Source of the DNA: an uncultured Collinsella sp.
GTDB taxonomy: Bacteria; Actinomycetota; Coriobacteriia; Coriobacteriales; Coriobacteriaceae
Direction: 5' to 3'
Assembly (NCBI GenBank): GCA_902472315.1
Contig: CABRNM010000001.1
Location: 1 to 64,000, forward strand
DNA length: 64,000 nucleotides
Part shown: positions 1-8,373 of the stretch, one piece after another
Numbering within the stretch: position 1 is the stretch's first letter
Layout of the letters: every line of letters begins with the position of its first letter
Notes under the pieces: model-generated
Database searches by the model: none
What the model was told of the DNA's origin: nothing
Seen by the model: the letters and a program-made list of their open reading frames with translations, nothing else
Program-made: the position numbers and the translations under genes

Positions 1-360
1 GGATGCGACACTGAATGTGTCCATCCTCGCAGTATCCGGTTCTCAAGGTGCACGCCCCGCGGCTGATCCGGTTCGACCGGGCCGCGCGGCAAGGAGATAT
101 ATTGCCAGACCGGAGGGGCGCCGTGGGCGGGAATCCGGCACTCCATATTTTGTTCACAAATGAATAGGTTCCTCAGTCGCATCACTGAGGTTAAAACTGA
201 AGCATTGGCTTCTGATATTGGCGATGACCAGCTGTTTTATGAGTATTGAGACATCGGTCATCTCTGGAGCGCTACTTTACTCCAAAGGCATCAGCTATTT
301 GTTTCCCATCGGTAAAAGGCGGGTTTTGTTCGCCAAGCGTTCTTATATATAGATAGATAC

Positions 361-430
361 GGGTTCGAACCCATGAAAGGGCGACAAAAAAAGACAGCCA
401 ACCGAAGTTGACCGCTTTCTATTCTATGCT
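361..430. repeat. Imperfect direct repeat, left copy (tRNA-Lys flank)
   Basis: Matches 1598..1664 with scattered substitutions and one extra base. Both copies begin with the 12-bp T-arm palindrome GGGTTCGAACCC, then an A-run, a terminator-like hairpin and the exact block CGCTTTCTATTCTATG. The right copy is the natural terminator region of tRNA-Lys(UUU); this left copy has no tRNA attached. The two copies bracket the traX region. Confidence 0.75.
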
Positions 431-610
431 GGAGCATCCAGAGGGTGCTTCCGAACTCGTTTTCTCGCTGCCATTCATGCTTTCGAAGCATCTTTCGACC
501 TTCGCAGTCTCATGTTTTGAGGATCTGCCGTGTTTATCACTGTTATCAATGAGTGTGTGGAAGTGATCCTCATACAGATTCATGCGATCCGCCAGAGAAC
601 TGAGAAGCAT
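419..610 (-). pseudogene. Possible gene fragment, unknown product
   Basis: A 63-codon open frame with a charged, protein-like composition (it contains the stretch NLYEDHFHTLIDNSDKHG). The frame stays open upstream of the ATG for about 26 codons, back to a stop just downstream of the traX stop, with no usable start codon and no ribosome site. That suggests the 3' end of a gene that lost its front. It ends inside the repeat shared with the tRNA-Lys flank. I do not recognise the family. It could equally be a chance frame. Confidence 0.25.
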
Positions 611-719
611 CTTTCTGCAGCCCTCGTTGTCTATCCTCGCATCTCTCAGGTCTTCCGGAAATTCACAAGCAGTCTTAGGGTCAATTTGTTTCTGCTTTCA
701 GAGACTTGTTTGAGAGTTT

Positions 720-1517
720 TTAAAGACAGTTCAAAACAATAAGCGAGACACCATAAAGCAGAGCAAGATGTGCCGGATAGAAAATGTAGAAGAAATATTT
801 CAGCTTCAGCCCTCGCTTGCCATTATAAAGATTGATAAGCAACAACGAAATTATCGCGGCAGCAACATCAGGATTAAAAATATTAGCTGTAGTGAACTCA
901 AATCCGCCGCCAATTATATGGCATGACGAAAGGAGCACTGCACATACTGCAGCAAAGAACATCTTAGCTTTGCTGTCGTGGAATAAATAGAATGCAGCCA
1001 CAAGCAGAATGCCATACGCACCGCCATCCAGCTTAGTGTATTCAGCTGCCAGTGCTGTCAAAACAATCAGAGCAATTTCTGCAATGTGCCTCTTCCATTT
1101 TGAAAGACTTTGTATCTTTTCCAGAATAATCAAAAAGACCAAGGAAAGCAGGAGCTCATACATAACATTCTGTTGCCGAAGGTCAAATAGCTGCCCGGTT
1201 TGAACGAAATCGTATATGGGCTCCGCAATGATTGCGAAGACAAGCATATTTCGCAGGTACTTCTTTATGTCATGAGTATGCAAAAATCCCTCAACTATCA
1301 AAAAGCAAAATAAGGGAAATGCAATTCTGCCAAGAACATGAAGCACATCCGAAGCCTCGCTTAGAATCGCCCACTGCTCGTCTGATATCTGATTGTACGA
1401 TGCGTGAGTCATGATTCCATTGGTCAGGACGATCCTGCTTACATGATCGAGAACCATCGAAATGGCCGCTATTATCTTTAATGTGCTGCCGCTAATTCCG
1501 TATCTGTCTGTTTTCAT
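720..1517 (-). CDS. TraX family membrane protein
   Basis: A 265-residue polytopic membrane protein beginning MKTDRYGISGSTLKIIAAIS. The N-terminal 'STLKIIAAISMVLDHV' signature, a run of about eight hydrophobic segments and the 'FPLFCFLIVEGF' block are typical of the TraX family, whose founder acetylates conjugative pilin. Chromosomal homologues in Gram-positives are mostly of unknown substrate. The chosen ATG has an AAAGGA ribosome site; the open frame runs 40 codons further upstream, but that part is basic repeat debris and I exclude it. The gene sits alone between two copies of a tRNA-Lys-flank repeat, which hints at acquisition or rearrangement. Confidence 0.8.
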   Translation of the reverse strand: MKTDRYGISGSTLKIIAAISMVLDHVSRIVLTNGIMTHASYNQISDEQWAILSEASDVLHVLGRIAFPLFCFLIVEGFLHTHDIKKYLRNMLVFAIIAEPIYDFVQTGQLFDLRQQNVMYELLLSLVFLIILEKIQSLSKWKRHIAEIALIVLTALAAEYTKLDGGAYGILLVAAFYLFHDSKAKMFFAAVCAVLLSSCHIIGGGFEFTTANIFNPDVAAAIISLLLINLYNGKRGLKLKYFFYIFYPAHLALLYGVSLIVLNCL

Positions 1518-1535
1518 TTCGTTTTCCTTTCTTTG

Positions 1536-1554
1536 GGTGGGCCGTCGGGGGTTC
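1536..1554. repeat. Partial copy of the tRNA-Lys 3' end
   Basis: These 19 bp match the 3' acceptor/T-arm portion of tRNA-Lys at 1664..1682 with one mismatch. The copy lies about 128 bp downstream of the tRNA (in tRNA sense), in the same orientation. Small palindromes (1555..1610), including a T-arm-like ACGGGTTCGAACCCGT, fill the space between. Confidence 0.7.
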
Positions 1555-1597
1555 AGCCTGCTCCGCAGGCGGCCGCTGCGGCGCTCCGCGCCCCGAC

Positions 1598-1664
1598 GGG
1601 TTCGAACCCGTGCACCGGCAACAAAAAAAGCGACCAACCGGAGTCGATCGCTTTCTATTCTATG
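1598..1664. repeat. Imperfect direct repeat, right copy, with tRNA-Lys terminator
   Basis: Right copy of the repeat at 361..430. On the minus strand it contains a GC-rich hairpin closing GCGATC...GGTCGC followed by seven T residues, so it doubles as the tRNA-Lys intrinsic terminator. It ends with an inverted T-arm palindrome. Confidence 0.7.
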
Positions 1665-1738
1665 GTGGGCCGTCAGGGGTTCGAACCCTGGACCTTGGGA
1701 TTAAAAGTCCCCTGCTCTGCCAGCTGAGCTAACGGCCC
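1663..1738 (-). tRNA. tRNA-Lys (UUU)
   Basis: A 76-nt cloverleaf with a 7-bp acceptor stem (GGGCCGT/ACGGCCC), anticodon loop CTTTTAA giving anticodon TTT, T-arm GGGTTCGAACCC and an encoded CCA end. A terminator hairpin with a T-run follows on the minus strand. Confidence 0.96.
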
Positions 1739-1766
1739 GCGGGTGGCATTGTACCACGGTCTGGGA

Positions 1767-3047
1767 CTATTCCCAACTCCATTGGCCGTTCTGGAAAATC
1801 ACAACTTCACGTCCATCAGGCGTAATGCCCGTAATATCGATGTCGTCCGTGCCGATCATAAAATCGACGTGCGTGCTCGAGACGTTAACGCCATGCTCCA
1901 GGAGCTCCTCCTTGGACATGTCATACCCACCCTCGATGCATTCGGGGAAACCGACACCTAGCGCGAGATGGCAGCTAGCGTTCTCGTCATAGAGCGTATC
2001 GTAGAACAGAACACCACTTTCGCGGATCGGCGTGTTCTTGGAAATGAGCGCGACCTCTCCCAGGTGAGCAGCGCCCTCGTCAGTATCGATGATACTTGCG
2101 AGCGTTGCCTTGCCCACGCGGGCGTCGTAGTCCACCACGCGGCCGCCCTCGAACTTAATCCAAAAATCTTCGACCTTATTGCCGTGATGGATGAGCGGCA
2201 TGGCCGAGTACACGATACCGTCGGCGCGCATGCGATCGGGCGAAGTGAAGACTTCCTCGGTGGGAATGTTGGGGAAGAAGGGGTGCCCATCGGGCGTCTT
2301 GCCCTTGCCGCCGGCCCACTCGTGACCTTTCGTCATGCCAATCGTCAGATCGGTTCCATTTGCCGCGTTGTAATGCAGGTAGTCGAAACGATTGTCGTTC
2401 AGGAAACGCAGGTTCTTTTCGAATGCGGCGTCATGGAGTTCCCAGTCGCTCTCTGGGTCCTGGCCATCGGCGCGCGCGGTGTGCAGAATCGCATTCCACA
2501 GCTTATAGATTGCAACCTCATCGGCGTCTCCCGGGAACACCTCGTGCGCCCATGCCACGACCGGAGCGCCGGCGATGCACCACGGATTGATGTTGTAATC
2601 CAGTCCACGGCGGAAAACTTTGCACTGCGTATTCCTCGCCTTGGATGCCGCGGCCGGCTTGGCTGGATCGATGCCCTTGAGGGCTGCAGGATCCGCACCC
2701 TCGATAAAGACAAAGCAGGCACCATCCTGGGCCAAGGAATCCAGCTGTATGCGCTTCCACTCGGGCGTCTGCTCAAAATAGCTTTTCTCGACATGCTCGT
2801 ACGTGAGCCTCGTCACGGCATCATCGGCCCAAATGACCGTCACGTGGCCGGCGCCGGCAGCATAGGCCTCCGCGACCACCACGCGCGCAAACGGCGCGCA
2901 CTCGACCGGAGACTGAACGACGACCTCCTGGCCGGGCTTGACGTTTACGCCCTTGCGGACGACCAGGCGCGCGTAGTTTTTAATCTTGGGCTCCAGGGCC
3001 TTCATGCCCTCCAGAGCCTCTTCGACCGTCAGGGCAGCTCGAATCAT
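1767..3047 (-). CDS. M29-family metallo-aminopeptidase
   Basis: A 426-residue cytosolic aminopeptidase of the AmpS/M29 (thermophilic metalloprotease) family, which removes N-terminal residues from peptides. The family architecture is visible: an N-terminal 'NYARLVVRKGVNVKPGQ' block, and at the C-terminus the metal-binding region with the glutamate of 'LGEVALI', the histidine of 'ENASCHLALG' and the HxD pair in 'SSTHVDFMIG'. Two starts are possible. The ATG at 3047 (MIRAALT...) has GGAG six bases upstream; the ATG at 3059 has nothing good, so I chose 3047. A hairpin terminator at 3076..3107 separates it from the gene behind it, so it is probably transcribed on its own. Confidence 0.9.
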   Translation of the reverse strand: MIRAALTVEEALEGMKALEPKIKNYARLVVRKGVNVKPGQEVVVQSPVECAPFARVVVAEAYAAGAGHVTVIWADDAVTRLTYEHVEKSYFEQTPEWKRIQLDSLAQDGACFVFIEGADPAALKGIDPAKPAAASKARNTQCKVFRRGLDYNINPWCIAGAPVVAWAHEVFPGDADEVAIYKLWNAILHTARADGQDPESDWELHDAAFEKNLRFLNDNRFDYLHYNAANGTDLTIGMTKGHEWAGGKGKTPDGHPFFPNIPTEEVFTSPDRMRADGIVYSAMPLIHHGNKVEDFWIKFEGGRVVDYDARVGKATLASIIDTDEGAAHLGEVALISKNTPIRESGVLFYDTLYDENASCHLALGVGFPECIEGGYDMSKEELLEHGVNVSSTHVDFMIGTDDIDITGITPDGREVVIFQNGQWSWE

Positions 3048-3075
3048 GTGCCACTCCATCTATCTATAGAACAGT

Positions 3076-3107
3076 AAAAAGGCGCGCCGCAAAAACGACG
3101 CGCCTTA
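3076..3107 (-). terminator. Intrinsic terminator after the purC-linked membrane protein
   Basis: On the minus strand a GC-rich hairpin (AAGGCGCG...CGCGCCTT) is followed by a short T-run. It lies between the 191-residue membrane protein gene and the M29 peptidase. Confidence 0.75.
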
Positions 3108-3136
3108 TATCTTAGCGATAAGTATGTATGCAAACG

Positions 3137-3712
3137 CTACTTCTTCTTGGAGTCCTTCTTGTCCTCCTCGGCAGCCGCGCGCTCAATAAGAGCGTTGAGC
3201 TTGTTCTCGGACATGCCCTCGGCCTGCGCGCGGTACATGTTGCGCAAGGGACGAATACGAGCGAAGTCATAGATAAAGTCGCCCAAAATGATGACGTAGG
3301 ACAAAACAATGCCGACCATCTGGACAGGGCTGGACACCATGCCAGCGGGAGCGAAGTACAGCGAGGCCCAAATTGCCACGACGAGCACCATGCCAATGGC
3401 GAGCACAATCCACCAGATGCGACGGCGCCTGGTGTAGTCCTCGTCCTGCTTGAGGAGGATATTCGACACCGTATAGATGCGGTCCTCCTTGGCGCGCTGC
3501 TTAGCCTTGCGGGCGCGCTTCTCCTCTTTAGAGAGGCCCTCGAGGTTCTCGCCCTTCTCGAGCTCTTTGCGGCGTGCCTTAGACGAAGCCGGCACGACGC
3601 GAACGGAGCTCGCTGCTTGGCGGGCGGGCTTAGCAGATGCGGCAGACTTGCGCGCAACCCCGGTAACTTCGTGGGATTGCGTGCGCTTGTTCGTGGCGCT
3701 ACGGGTACTCAC
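3137..3712 (-). CDS. Conserved two-TM basic membrane protein, unknown function
   Basis: 191 residues. The first ~75 are basic and probably disordered or coiled (Lys/Arg/Glu-rich, 'KEEKRARKAKQRAKEDR'). Then come two membrane segments around residues 99-120 and 131-150, and a charged tail ending KKDSKKK. The GTG start follows the purC stop with no gap (TAAGTG), so translation is very likely coupled to purC. I do not recognise a named family. The shape (basic cytosolic head, hairpin membrane anchor) would suit an anchoring or accessory protein, but nothing shows a catalytic role. Confidence 0.7.
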   Translation of the reverse strand: MSTRSATNKRTQSHEVTGVARKSAASAKPARQAASSVRVVPASSKARRKELEKGENLEGLSKEEKRARKAKQRAKEDRIYTVSNILLKQDEDYTRRRRIWWIVLAIGMVLVVAIWASLYFAPAGMVSSPVQMVGIVLSYVIILGDFIYDFARIRPLRNMYRAQAEGMSENKLNALIERAAAEEDKKDSKKK

Positions 3713-4600
3713 TTATGCGTTCTCCTTCATGCTTGTGAACTGGGAGCCCGTGATGATCTGGAAGGCCTCGCGATAGCGCTCGGACGTGCCATCGATGACC
3801 TCGGCGGGCAGGTGCGGGGTCTCCCCCGTCATATCCCAGTTGGCCTTGAGCCAATTGCGGACGAATTGCTTGTCGTAGCTAGGCTGGATCTTGCCCTCCT
3901 CGTAGCTGGCAGCAGGCCAGAAACGGCTGGAGTCGGGCGTGAGGCACTCGTCGATCAGCGTGACCTTGCCATCAATAACACCAAACTCGAACTTGGTGTC
4001 GGCAATGATGATGCCACGGGTCGCGGCGTACTCGGCAGCGGCCTTGTAGATCTTGAGGGAAAGGTCACGAATCTGCGTGGCGATGTCCTCGCCCACGATC
4101 TCGCAGCAACGCTCGAACGAGATGTTCTCGTCGTGGTCACCGATCTCGGCCTTCGTGGACGGCGTGAACAGCGGCTCAGGAAGCTTGGAAGCCTCGGTCA
4201 GGCCCTCAGGCAGCTGGATGCCGCAGACGGTGCCGTTCTCGTCGTAGGTCTTCTTGCCCGAACCGGTCAGATAGCCGCGGACGATGCACTCGATAGGAAT
4301 CGTCTGGGCCTTCTTAACCAGCATGGCGCGGCCAGCGAGGTAGTCACGATACTCAGCAAACTCCTCGGGGAAATCCGCCGGGTCGATGGAAACGAGATGG
4401 TTGGGGACGATGTCGGCAAACTTATCGAACCAGAATGCCGAGATGCGATTGAGTACCTCTCCCTTAAACGGAATCTCGTCGGGAAGAATGAAGTCGAACG
4501 CAGAAATGCGGTCGGTGGCGACCATCAGCAGGTTTTCACCGGCATCGTAAATATCACGAACCTTGCCACGGGAATCCGGACGACGCTCCATCGTTGTCAC
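3713..4600 (-). CDS. purC: Phosphoribosylaminoimidazole-succinocarboxamide synthase (SAICAR synthetase)
   Basis: 295 residues. Joins CAIR and aspartate using ATP in de novo purine synthesis. Family signatures are visible: 'SRGKVRDIYDAG' at the N-terminus, 'LLMVATDRISAFD', 'IECIVRGYLTGSG', and 'IADTKFEFG...DECLTPDSSRFW'. The GTG at 4600 has AAGGAG eight bases upstream and is preferred over the in-frame GTG at 4609, which overlaps that ribosome site. purB, purA and purD also lie in this window but at separate sites, so purine genes here are scattered rather than in one operon. Confidence 0.95.
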   Translation of the reverse strand: MTTMERRPDSRGKVRDIYDAGENLLMVATDRISAFDFILPDEIPFKGEVLNRISAFWFDKFADIVPNHLVSIDPADFPEEFAEYRDYLAGRAMLVKKAQTIPIECIVRGYLTGSGKKTYDENGTVCGIQLPEGLTEASKLPEPLFTPSTKAEIGDHDENISFERCCEIVGEDIATQIRDLSLKIYKAAAEYAATRGIIIADTKFEFGVIDGKVTLIDECLTPDSSRFWPAASYEEGKIQPSYDKQFVRNWLKANWDMTGETPHLPAEVIDGTSERYREAFQIITGSQFTSMKENA

Positions 4601-4631
4601 GTGAGTCACTCCTTACCTAAATACGACAGAA

Positions 4632-4651
4632 ATGCGGGTTCTTTCCCGCAT
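4632..4651 (-). terminator. Hairpin after the histidine kinase gene
   Basis: A 7-bp stem (ATGCGGG/CCCGCAT) about 60 bp downstream of the kinase stop on the minus strand, followed by TTTCTGT. The T-run is weak, so termination may be partial and could let reading continue into purC. Confidence 0.5.
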
Positions 4652-4709
4652 GTTTTCGCAAACTCGGAGCGGCAGGGACGCGGCCCCTCCTTCACCGAAT
4701 AGCGAAAAG

Positions 4710-6275
4710 CTAGTGCTCCATTGTAGTAGATGCCGCGTCTGCCGTGTGCTCGCGGGGCAGATGAATTGTAAAAGTCGTACCCTTTCCAAGCTCCGACTCC
4801 ACGGATATGTAGCCATGGTGACGCTCGACGATCTGCTTGGTCACGGCGAGGCCAACGCCCAGGCCGCCAGCTTCGCGGGCGCGGCTGGCATCGGCGCGCC
4901 AAAACCGCCCGAAGATGCGCGACAGATCGTCCTTGGCAATACCGATGCCGGTATCAGAAACGGCAATGCTGACGTGCTTGCGGTCACTGAGCACCGACAC
5001 CACGACCCAACCGCCCTCGGGGGTGTAGCGCATGGCGTTGCTCATGAGGTTGATGACGCACTGCGTGATCATGTCGGGATCGGCCTCGACGACATCGTCG
5101 TGACCTTGGGTCTCGTCAGCAAAGCGCAAGCGCAGATCGCGGTCGACAAACAGGCGCTCCTGGGCATTGACGATGGAACGCACGAAAGGAACCATGTCCA
5201 CCGGCTCAAGGTTGAGCGGGGCCGTGCTGTTTTCCATACGCGATAGGTCGAGCATCTGCTGCACCAAACGAGCCAGGCGGCGCGTCTCGGAAGCGACCGT
5301 CTCCAGATGCTCATCGTCGGTGGGATACACGCCGTCCTGCATGGCCTCGACCGTTGCAAGCATGGCCATGAGCGGCGTGCGAAGCTCGTGTGCGACATCC
5401 GAGGTCAGGCGCTTTTCGTGCTTCATATCTTTCTCGAGCGAGGTGGCCATCTCGTCAAAGGTCTCACCCAACTGATCGATTTCATCGTCGCCGCGCAAAC
5501 CGGTACGAGCGGACAAATCGCCGTCGCGAATTTGCTTGGCTGTGCTGGTTATACGATGAATCGGTCTGGTAAGCATGCGCGACACGAACGATCCGATAAC
5601 AACTGAGATGCAGACCGCAACAACCGCGGCAAGGGCCATGGCGTTAAAAGTCTTTTCCCTAAACGCAGAATCCGCCTTGGTGAGCAGGGCATCGGAGCCG
5701 ATAGCCCATAGCTTCACCTGTCCGACATGCTCGCCAGAAGACGTTATGATTTCGACGTTGGCAACGCTATCGGAGTCGGTGGGCGCCGACGAGACCGGGC
5801 TATGCGAGGCCTTTTTACCGCTCGAGCTGCTCGACGCCGATTCGCTCTCGCGCACATCGGCGGTCGCACTTGCCGAAGGCCATGAGTCGTCATAGACGAC
5901 AACGCCCTTTTTGTTGACAACCTGCATACTCAGGTCGTCGGACACCAAGCTCGATGTCGCGACCGTGCGTAGCTCGCCCGCAGTCCAGTTGCCGTTTTCC
6001 TCGTACGACGTCGCAAGCTTTTCGGCGGCAGAATTGGCAATCTCGACGATATTGGAGCGCGTGTAATCCGAAAAGACGGTACCCCACACAACGGAGACAA
6101 CGCCCACCAGCACCAATACCGTCATGAGCGACGTCAGGGCAAAAGCCAAGGCCATGCGCGAGGGATAGCTCATCGCTGGCCGTGAATCGGAACGAGGCGT
6201 GTTCCAACTTGCCTTGGAACCCGCCTCGTTCTCCTGCTTATGCTTTTGCCCAATTTCAAAGCGCGCAGGTGTCAT
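4710..6275 (-). CDS. Membrane sensor histidine kinase
   Basis: 521 residues. Basic cytosolic head, first membrane segment around residues 42-65, an extracellular sensor of ~130 residues containing a Ser-rich low-complexity stretch, and a second membrane segment around 200-222. A HAMP linker ('RMLTRPIHRITSTAKQIRDG'), HisKA with phospho-acceptor His in 'DVAHELRTPLMAM' and a HATPase domain with N-box 'NLMSNAMRYTPEGG' and 'DTGIGIAKDD' follow. It starts 11 bp after the response regulator stop with an AGGGA ribosome site, so the two form one operon. The stimulus cannot be read from sequence. Confidence 0.93.
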   Translation of the reverse strand: MTPARFEIGQKHKQENEAGSKASWNTPRSDSRPAMSYPSRMALAFALTSLMTVLVLVGVVSVVWGTVFSDYTRSNIVEIANSAAEKLATSYEENGNWTAGELRTVATSSLVSDDLSMQVVNKKGVVVYDDSWPSASATADVRESESASSSSSGKKASHSPVSSAPTDSDSVANVEIITSSGEHVGQVKLWAIGSDALLTKADSAFREKTFNAMALAAVVAVCISVVIGSFVSRMLTRPIHRITSTAKQIRDGDLSARTGLRGDDEIDQLGETFDEMATSLEKDMKHEKRLTSDVAHELRTPLMAMLATVEAMQDGVYPTDDEHLETVASETRRLARLVQQMLDLSRMENSTAPLNLEPVDMVPFVRSIVNAQERLFVDRDLRLRFADETQGHDDVVEADPDMITQCVINLMSNAMRYTPEGGWVVVSVLSDRKHVSIAVSDTGIGIAKDDLSRIFGRFWRADASRAREAGGLGVGLAVTKQIVERHHGYISVESELGKGTTFTIHLPREHTADAASTTMEH

Positions 6276-6286
6276 ATGTGATTTCC

Positions 6287-7009
6287 CTATTTCTCGTCCG
6301 ACTTATCGGTCTTGGCCGGAGCCTCGAAGCGATAACCGACGCCGTGAACGGTGTAGAGCCACTTAGGCTTCTTGGGGTCGTCGCCCAGCTTGGCGCGAAG
6401 GTTCTTGACGTGACTGTCGATGGTGCGCTCGTAGCCCTCAAAGTCATAGCCGAGCACCTTCTCGACCAGCTCCATACGGTTATAGACGCGACCGGGATGG
6501 CGAGCAAGCGTGGTGAGCAGCTTAAACTCGGAAGCAGTCAGGTCTACTTCCTTGTCCTCGACCAAGATCTTGTGGCCCGAGATATCGATGACCAGATCGC
6601 CAAAGTCGAGCACCTCAACGGCGGGCTCGTCTGCCTGGTGAGCACGACGGAACAGGGCGCGGACGCGGGCGACGAGCTCACGCGGCGAGAACGGCTTAAT
6701 CAGGTAGTCGTCGGCACCAAGCTCAAGGCCGATGATGCGATCCTCGATCTCGCCCTTGGCCGTCAGCATAATGATGGGGACATCCGAGGTGTCGCGAATG
6801 GTGCGGCAAACGCGCTCGCCGGGAATCTTGGGGAGCATAAGGTCGAGCACAACCAGGTCGAACTGGTGCTTCTCGAACTCCTCGATCGCAGACTGGCCGT
6901 CCCCGACGCCAACAACCCAGTAGCCCTCGCGCTCGAGATAGGCAGCGACAGCGTCACGGATTGCCTTCTCGTCCTCGACCAGCAGAATCTTTTTTGCATC
7001 TGAAGCCAT
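6287..7009 (-). CDS. OmpR-family response regulator
   Basis: 240 residues. Receiver domain (1-120) with acidic pocket E12-D13, phospho-acceptor Asp56 ('VVLDLMLPK'), the conserved T in 'IIMLTAKG' and K in 'YLIKPFSPRELV'. This is followed by a winged-helix DNA-binding domain of OmpR/PhoB type ('LTASEFKLL', 'YTVHGVGYRF'). Partner of the kinase directly downstream. The ATG at 7009 follows a GGGGGG purine run; an in-frame TTG at 7030 adds seven residues that overlap that ribosome site and is rejected. Resembles MtrA/PhoP-type regulators, but orthology is not claimed. Confidence 0.94.
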   Translation of the reverse strand: MASDAKKILLVEDEKAIRDAVAAYLEREGYWVVGVGDGQSAIEEFEKHQFDLVVLDLMLPKIPGERVCRTIRDTSDVPIIMLTAKGEIEDRIIGLELGADDYLIKPFSPRELVARVRALFRRAHQADEPAVEVLDFGDLVIDISGHKILVEDKEVDLTASEFKLLTTLARHPGRVYNRMELVEKVLGYDFEGYERTIDSHVKNLRAKLGDDPKKPKWLYTVHGVGYRFEAPAKTDKSDEK

Positions 7010-7063
7010 AACACGGCCCCCCTGTCTCAATTAGCTAAGAACAAGCCCATTTTAACGCACCTA

Positions 7064-7105
7064 TGCCCGCCGAGCACCGCTACAGTGCGGCGGCTCGGCG
7101 GGCGG
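7064..7105. repeat. GC-rich inverted repeat between lipoprotein and regulator genes
   Basis: Arms GCCCGCCGAGC and GCTCGGCGGGC enclose a loop with a second small palindrome. It lies upstream of the response regulator and downstream of the Tat/lipoprotein gene. No T-run follows the stem on either side, so it could be a weak terminator or a structured leader element. Confidence 0.45.
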
Positions 7106-7161
7106 CACTCACAATTACAACGCGTTTATTCCCCCGTTGGCGCCCTTTTAACCCCTCGGCG

Positions 7162-8373
7162 CTAAAGAGAGAACAGGCGGGCGGTAACCGTCTCGGGAAT
7201 TCCTTGGCTATTACGCACCGTGGCATAGGTTAAAAACGTATTCGATTTACCCGCCGTAGCTGGATAATCGCCATATTCGAGAGCGCGGTCGGGCGACAGC
7301 AGCGAACCATAGGTTTTGGCGGAGGTATCGATCAGAAAATGCGATGCCTGAACCTTAACCAGATATTTGCCTTTTCTGCCGGCAGCACACGCAAGCGGCT
7401 CGCGCGACAGGAATAGGAACGTCCCATTCTCGTTACCGATATAGGTGCCCATGTTGCCTAGGCTCCCCACGCCGCTATAGGTGGCCTCGATGGAGAACAC
7501 AAACGTGTCGCCCATATATACGGCCTCGAAGGGAGACACCGATGAGGGAAGGACCAGCTGAGCCCTCTTGGTATTGTTGCCGTCCGTCAGGTCGATCGCC
7601 GTCATGCCGTAGTAGACGCCCTCGTCGTTGCGCACACGCGGGGAAATGGTCAAGATGCCGTCACTCACACGCGGGGCGGATGCAAAGCGGCCCGTTGACT
7701 TCCAAATGGCCTCGGCCTTTGCCTCGTCGAGCGAGCGGCGGTAGCAATACGAGTCGTGACTCGTCTTATTGCCGCCTGCAGCAGGCATCTTGTACCAAAT
7801 GACGGACGATTCGAACGCCGTAAACAGCGGCGGGTCGTAGTCCTTGCCGCCTCGGTCGAGCTCGACCACATCGCCGACAAGCGACGCACCTGCCGTATTT
7901 TGCGCATAGAGTTTCCATGATGCATTCGCAAAGTTCATCTCGACCCAAGCAAATACGCCATCGCCGGCGCGGACATCGTAAAACGAATACCCCGCACCTT
8001 CCACGGGATCCTCGACGAGCGTCGTGAGTGAGCCGTCGCCCAGGTTGAGCATGCCGAGCGTATTGGCATGCAGTGCCGATGCGGGCACCATCATCGCCGC
8101 GGCGTAATCGCCGTCGCAGTAGTACAGCAGCGTACCCAGAGGCAGCGTCCATGACGCCGCCGGCTCAAGATCGATGTCGACTGCCTCGTACTCATCCGTA
8201 ATCGAGATGATTTTGGAATCATCCTTGATAACCTGCGGCTCGCCGGCGGCATCATCGCTGGTGCCCGTTTTTTTCGAGCATCCGGCAAGCACCGTGGCAG
8301 CGCCCGCGGCAGCCCCACCGAGTACAAAGCCGCGACGCGATATTCCGTTCTTGATGTGATCGGCGATACCCAT
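7162..8373 (-). CDS. Tat-exported putative lipoprotein, unknown function
   Basis: 403 residues. The N-terminus has a twin-arginine motif (SRRGFVLGG), an alanine/glycine-rich hydrophobic core and a lipobox-like LAGC with Cys32. It is therefore predicted to be exported folded by Tat and lipid-anchored outside the cell. The mature part is rich in aromatic and beta-strand-like stretches ('DGVFAWVEMNFANASWKLY', 'SSVIWYKMPA') spaced like a beta-propeller, but I cannot assign a family. The start codon overlaps the stop of the upstream TSCPD gene (TAATG), so the two are translated together. Substrate-binding or scaffold roles are open. Confidence 0.75.
   Translation of the reverse strand: MGIADHIKNGISRRGFVLGGAAAGAATVLAGCSKKTGTSDDAAGEPQVIKDDSKIISITDEYEAVDIDLEPAASWTLPLGTLLYYCDGDYAAAMMVPASALHANTLGMLNLGDGSLTTLVEDPVEGAGYSFYDVRAGDGVFAWVEMNFANASWKLYAQNTAGASLVGDVVELDRGGKDYDPPLFTAFESSVIWYKMPAAGGNKTSHDSYCYRRSLDEAKAEAIWKSTGRFASAPRVSDGILTISPRVRNDEGVYYGMTAIDLTDGNNTKRAQLVLPSSVSPFEAVYMGDTFVFSIEATYSGVGSLGNMGTYIGNENGTFLFLSREPLACAAGRKGKYLVKVQASHFLIDTSAKTYGSLLSPDRALEYGDYPATAGKSNTFLTYATVRNSQGIPETVTARLFSL

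Larger units (their letters stand above)
1..718. other. Decayed/intergenic stretch, no confident gene
   Basis: No complete gene is convincing here. An open frame at 160..249 (+) encodes 29 residues beginning MNRFLSRITEVK and is extendable upstream without a stop. It reads like a protein tail but has no clear ribosome site. A minus-strand frame at 419..610 is listed separately. Positions 361..430 match the tRNA-Lys 3' flank near 1598..1664. I read the stretch as remnants of an integrated or rearranged segment; this is inference. Confidence 0.5.
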
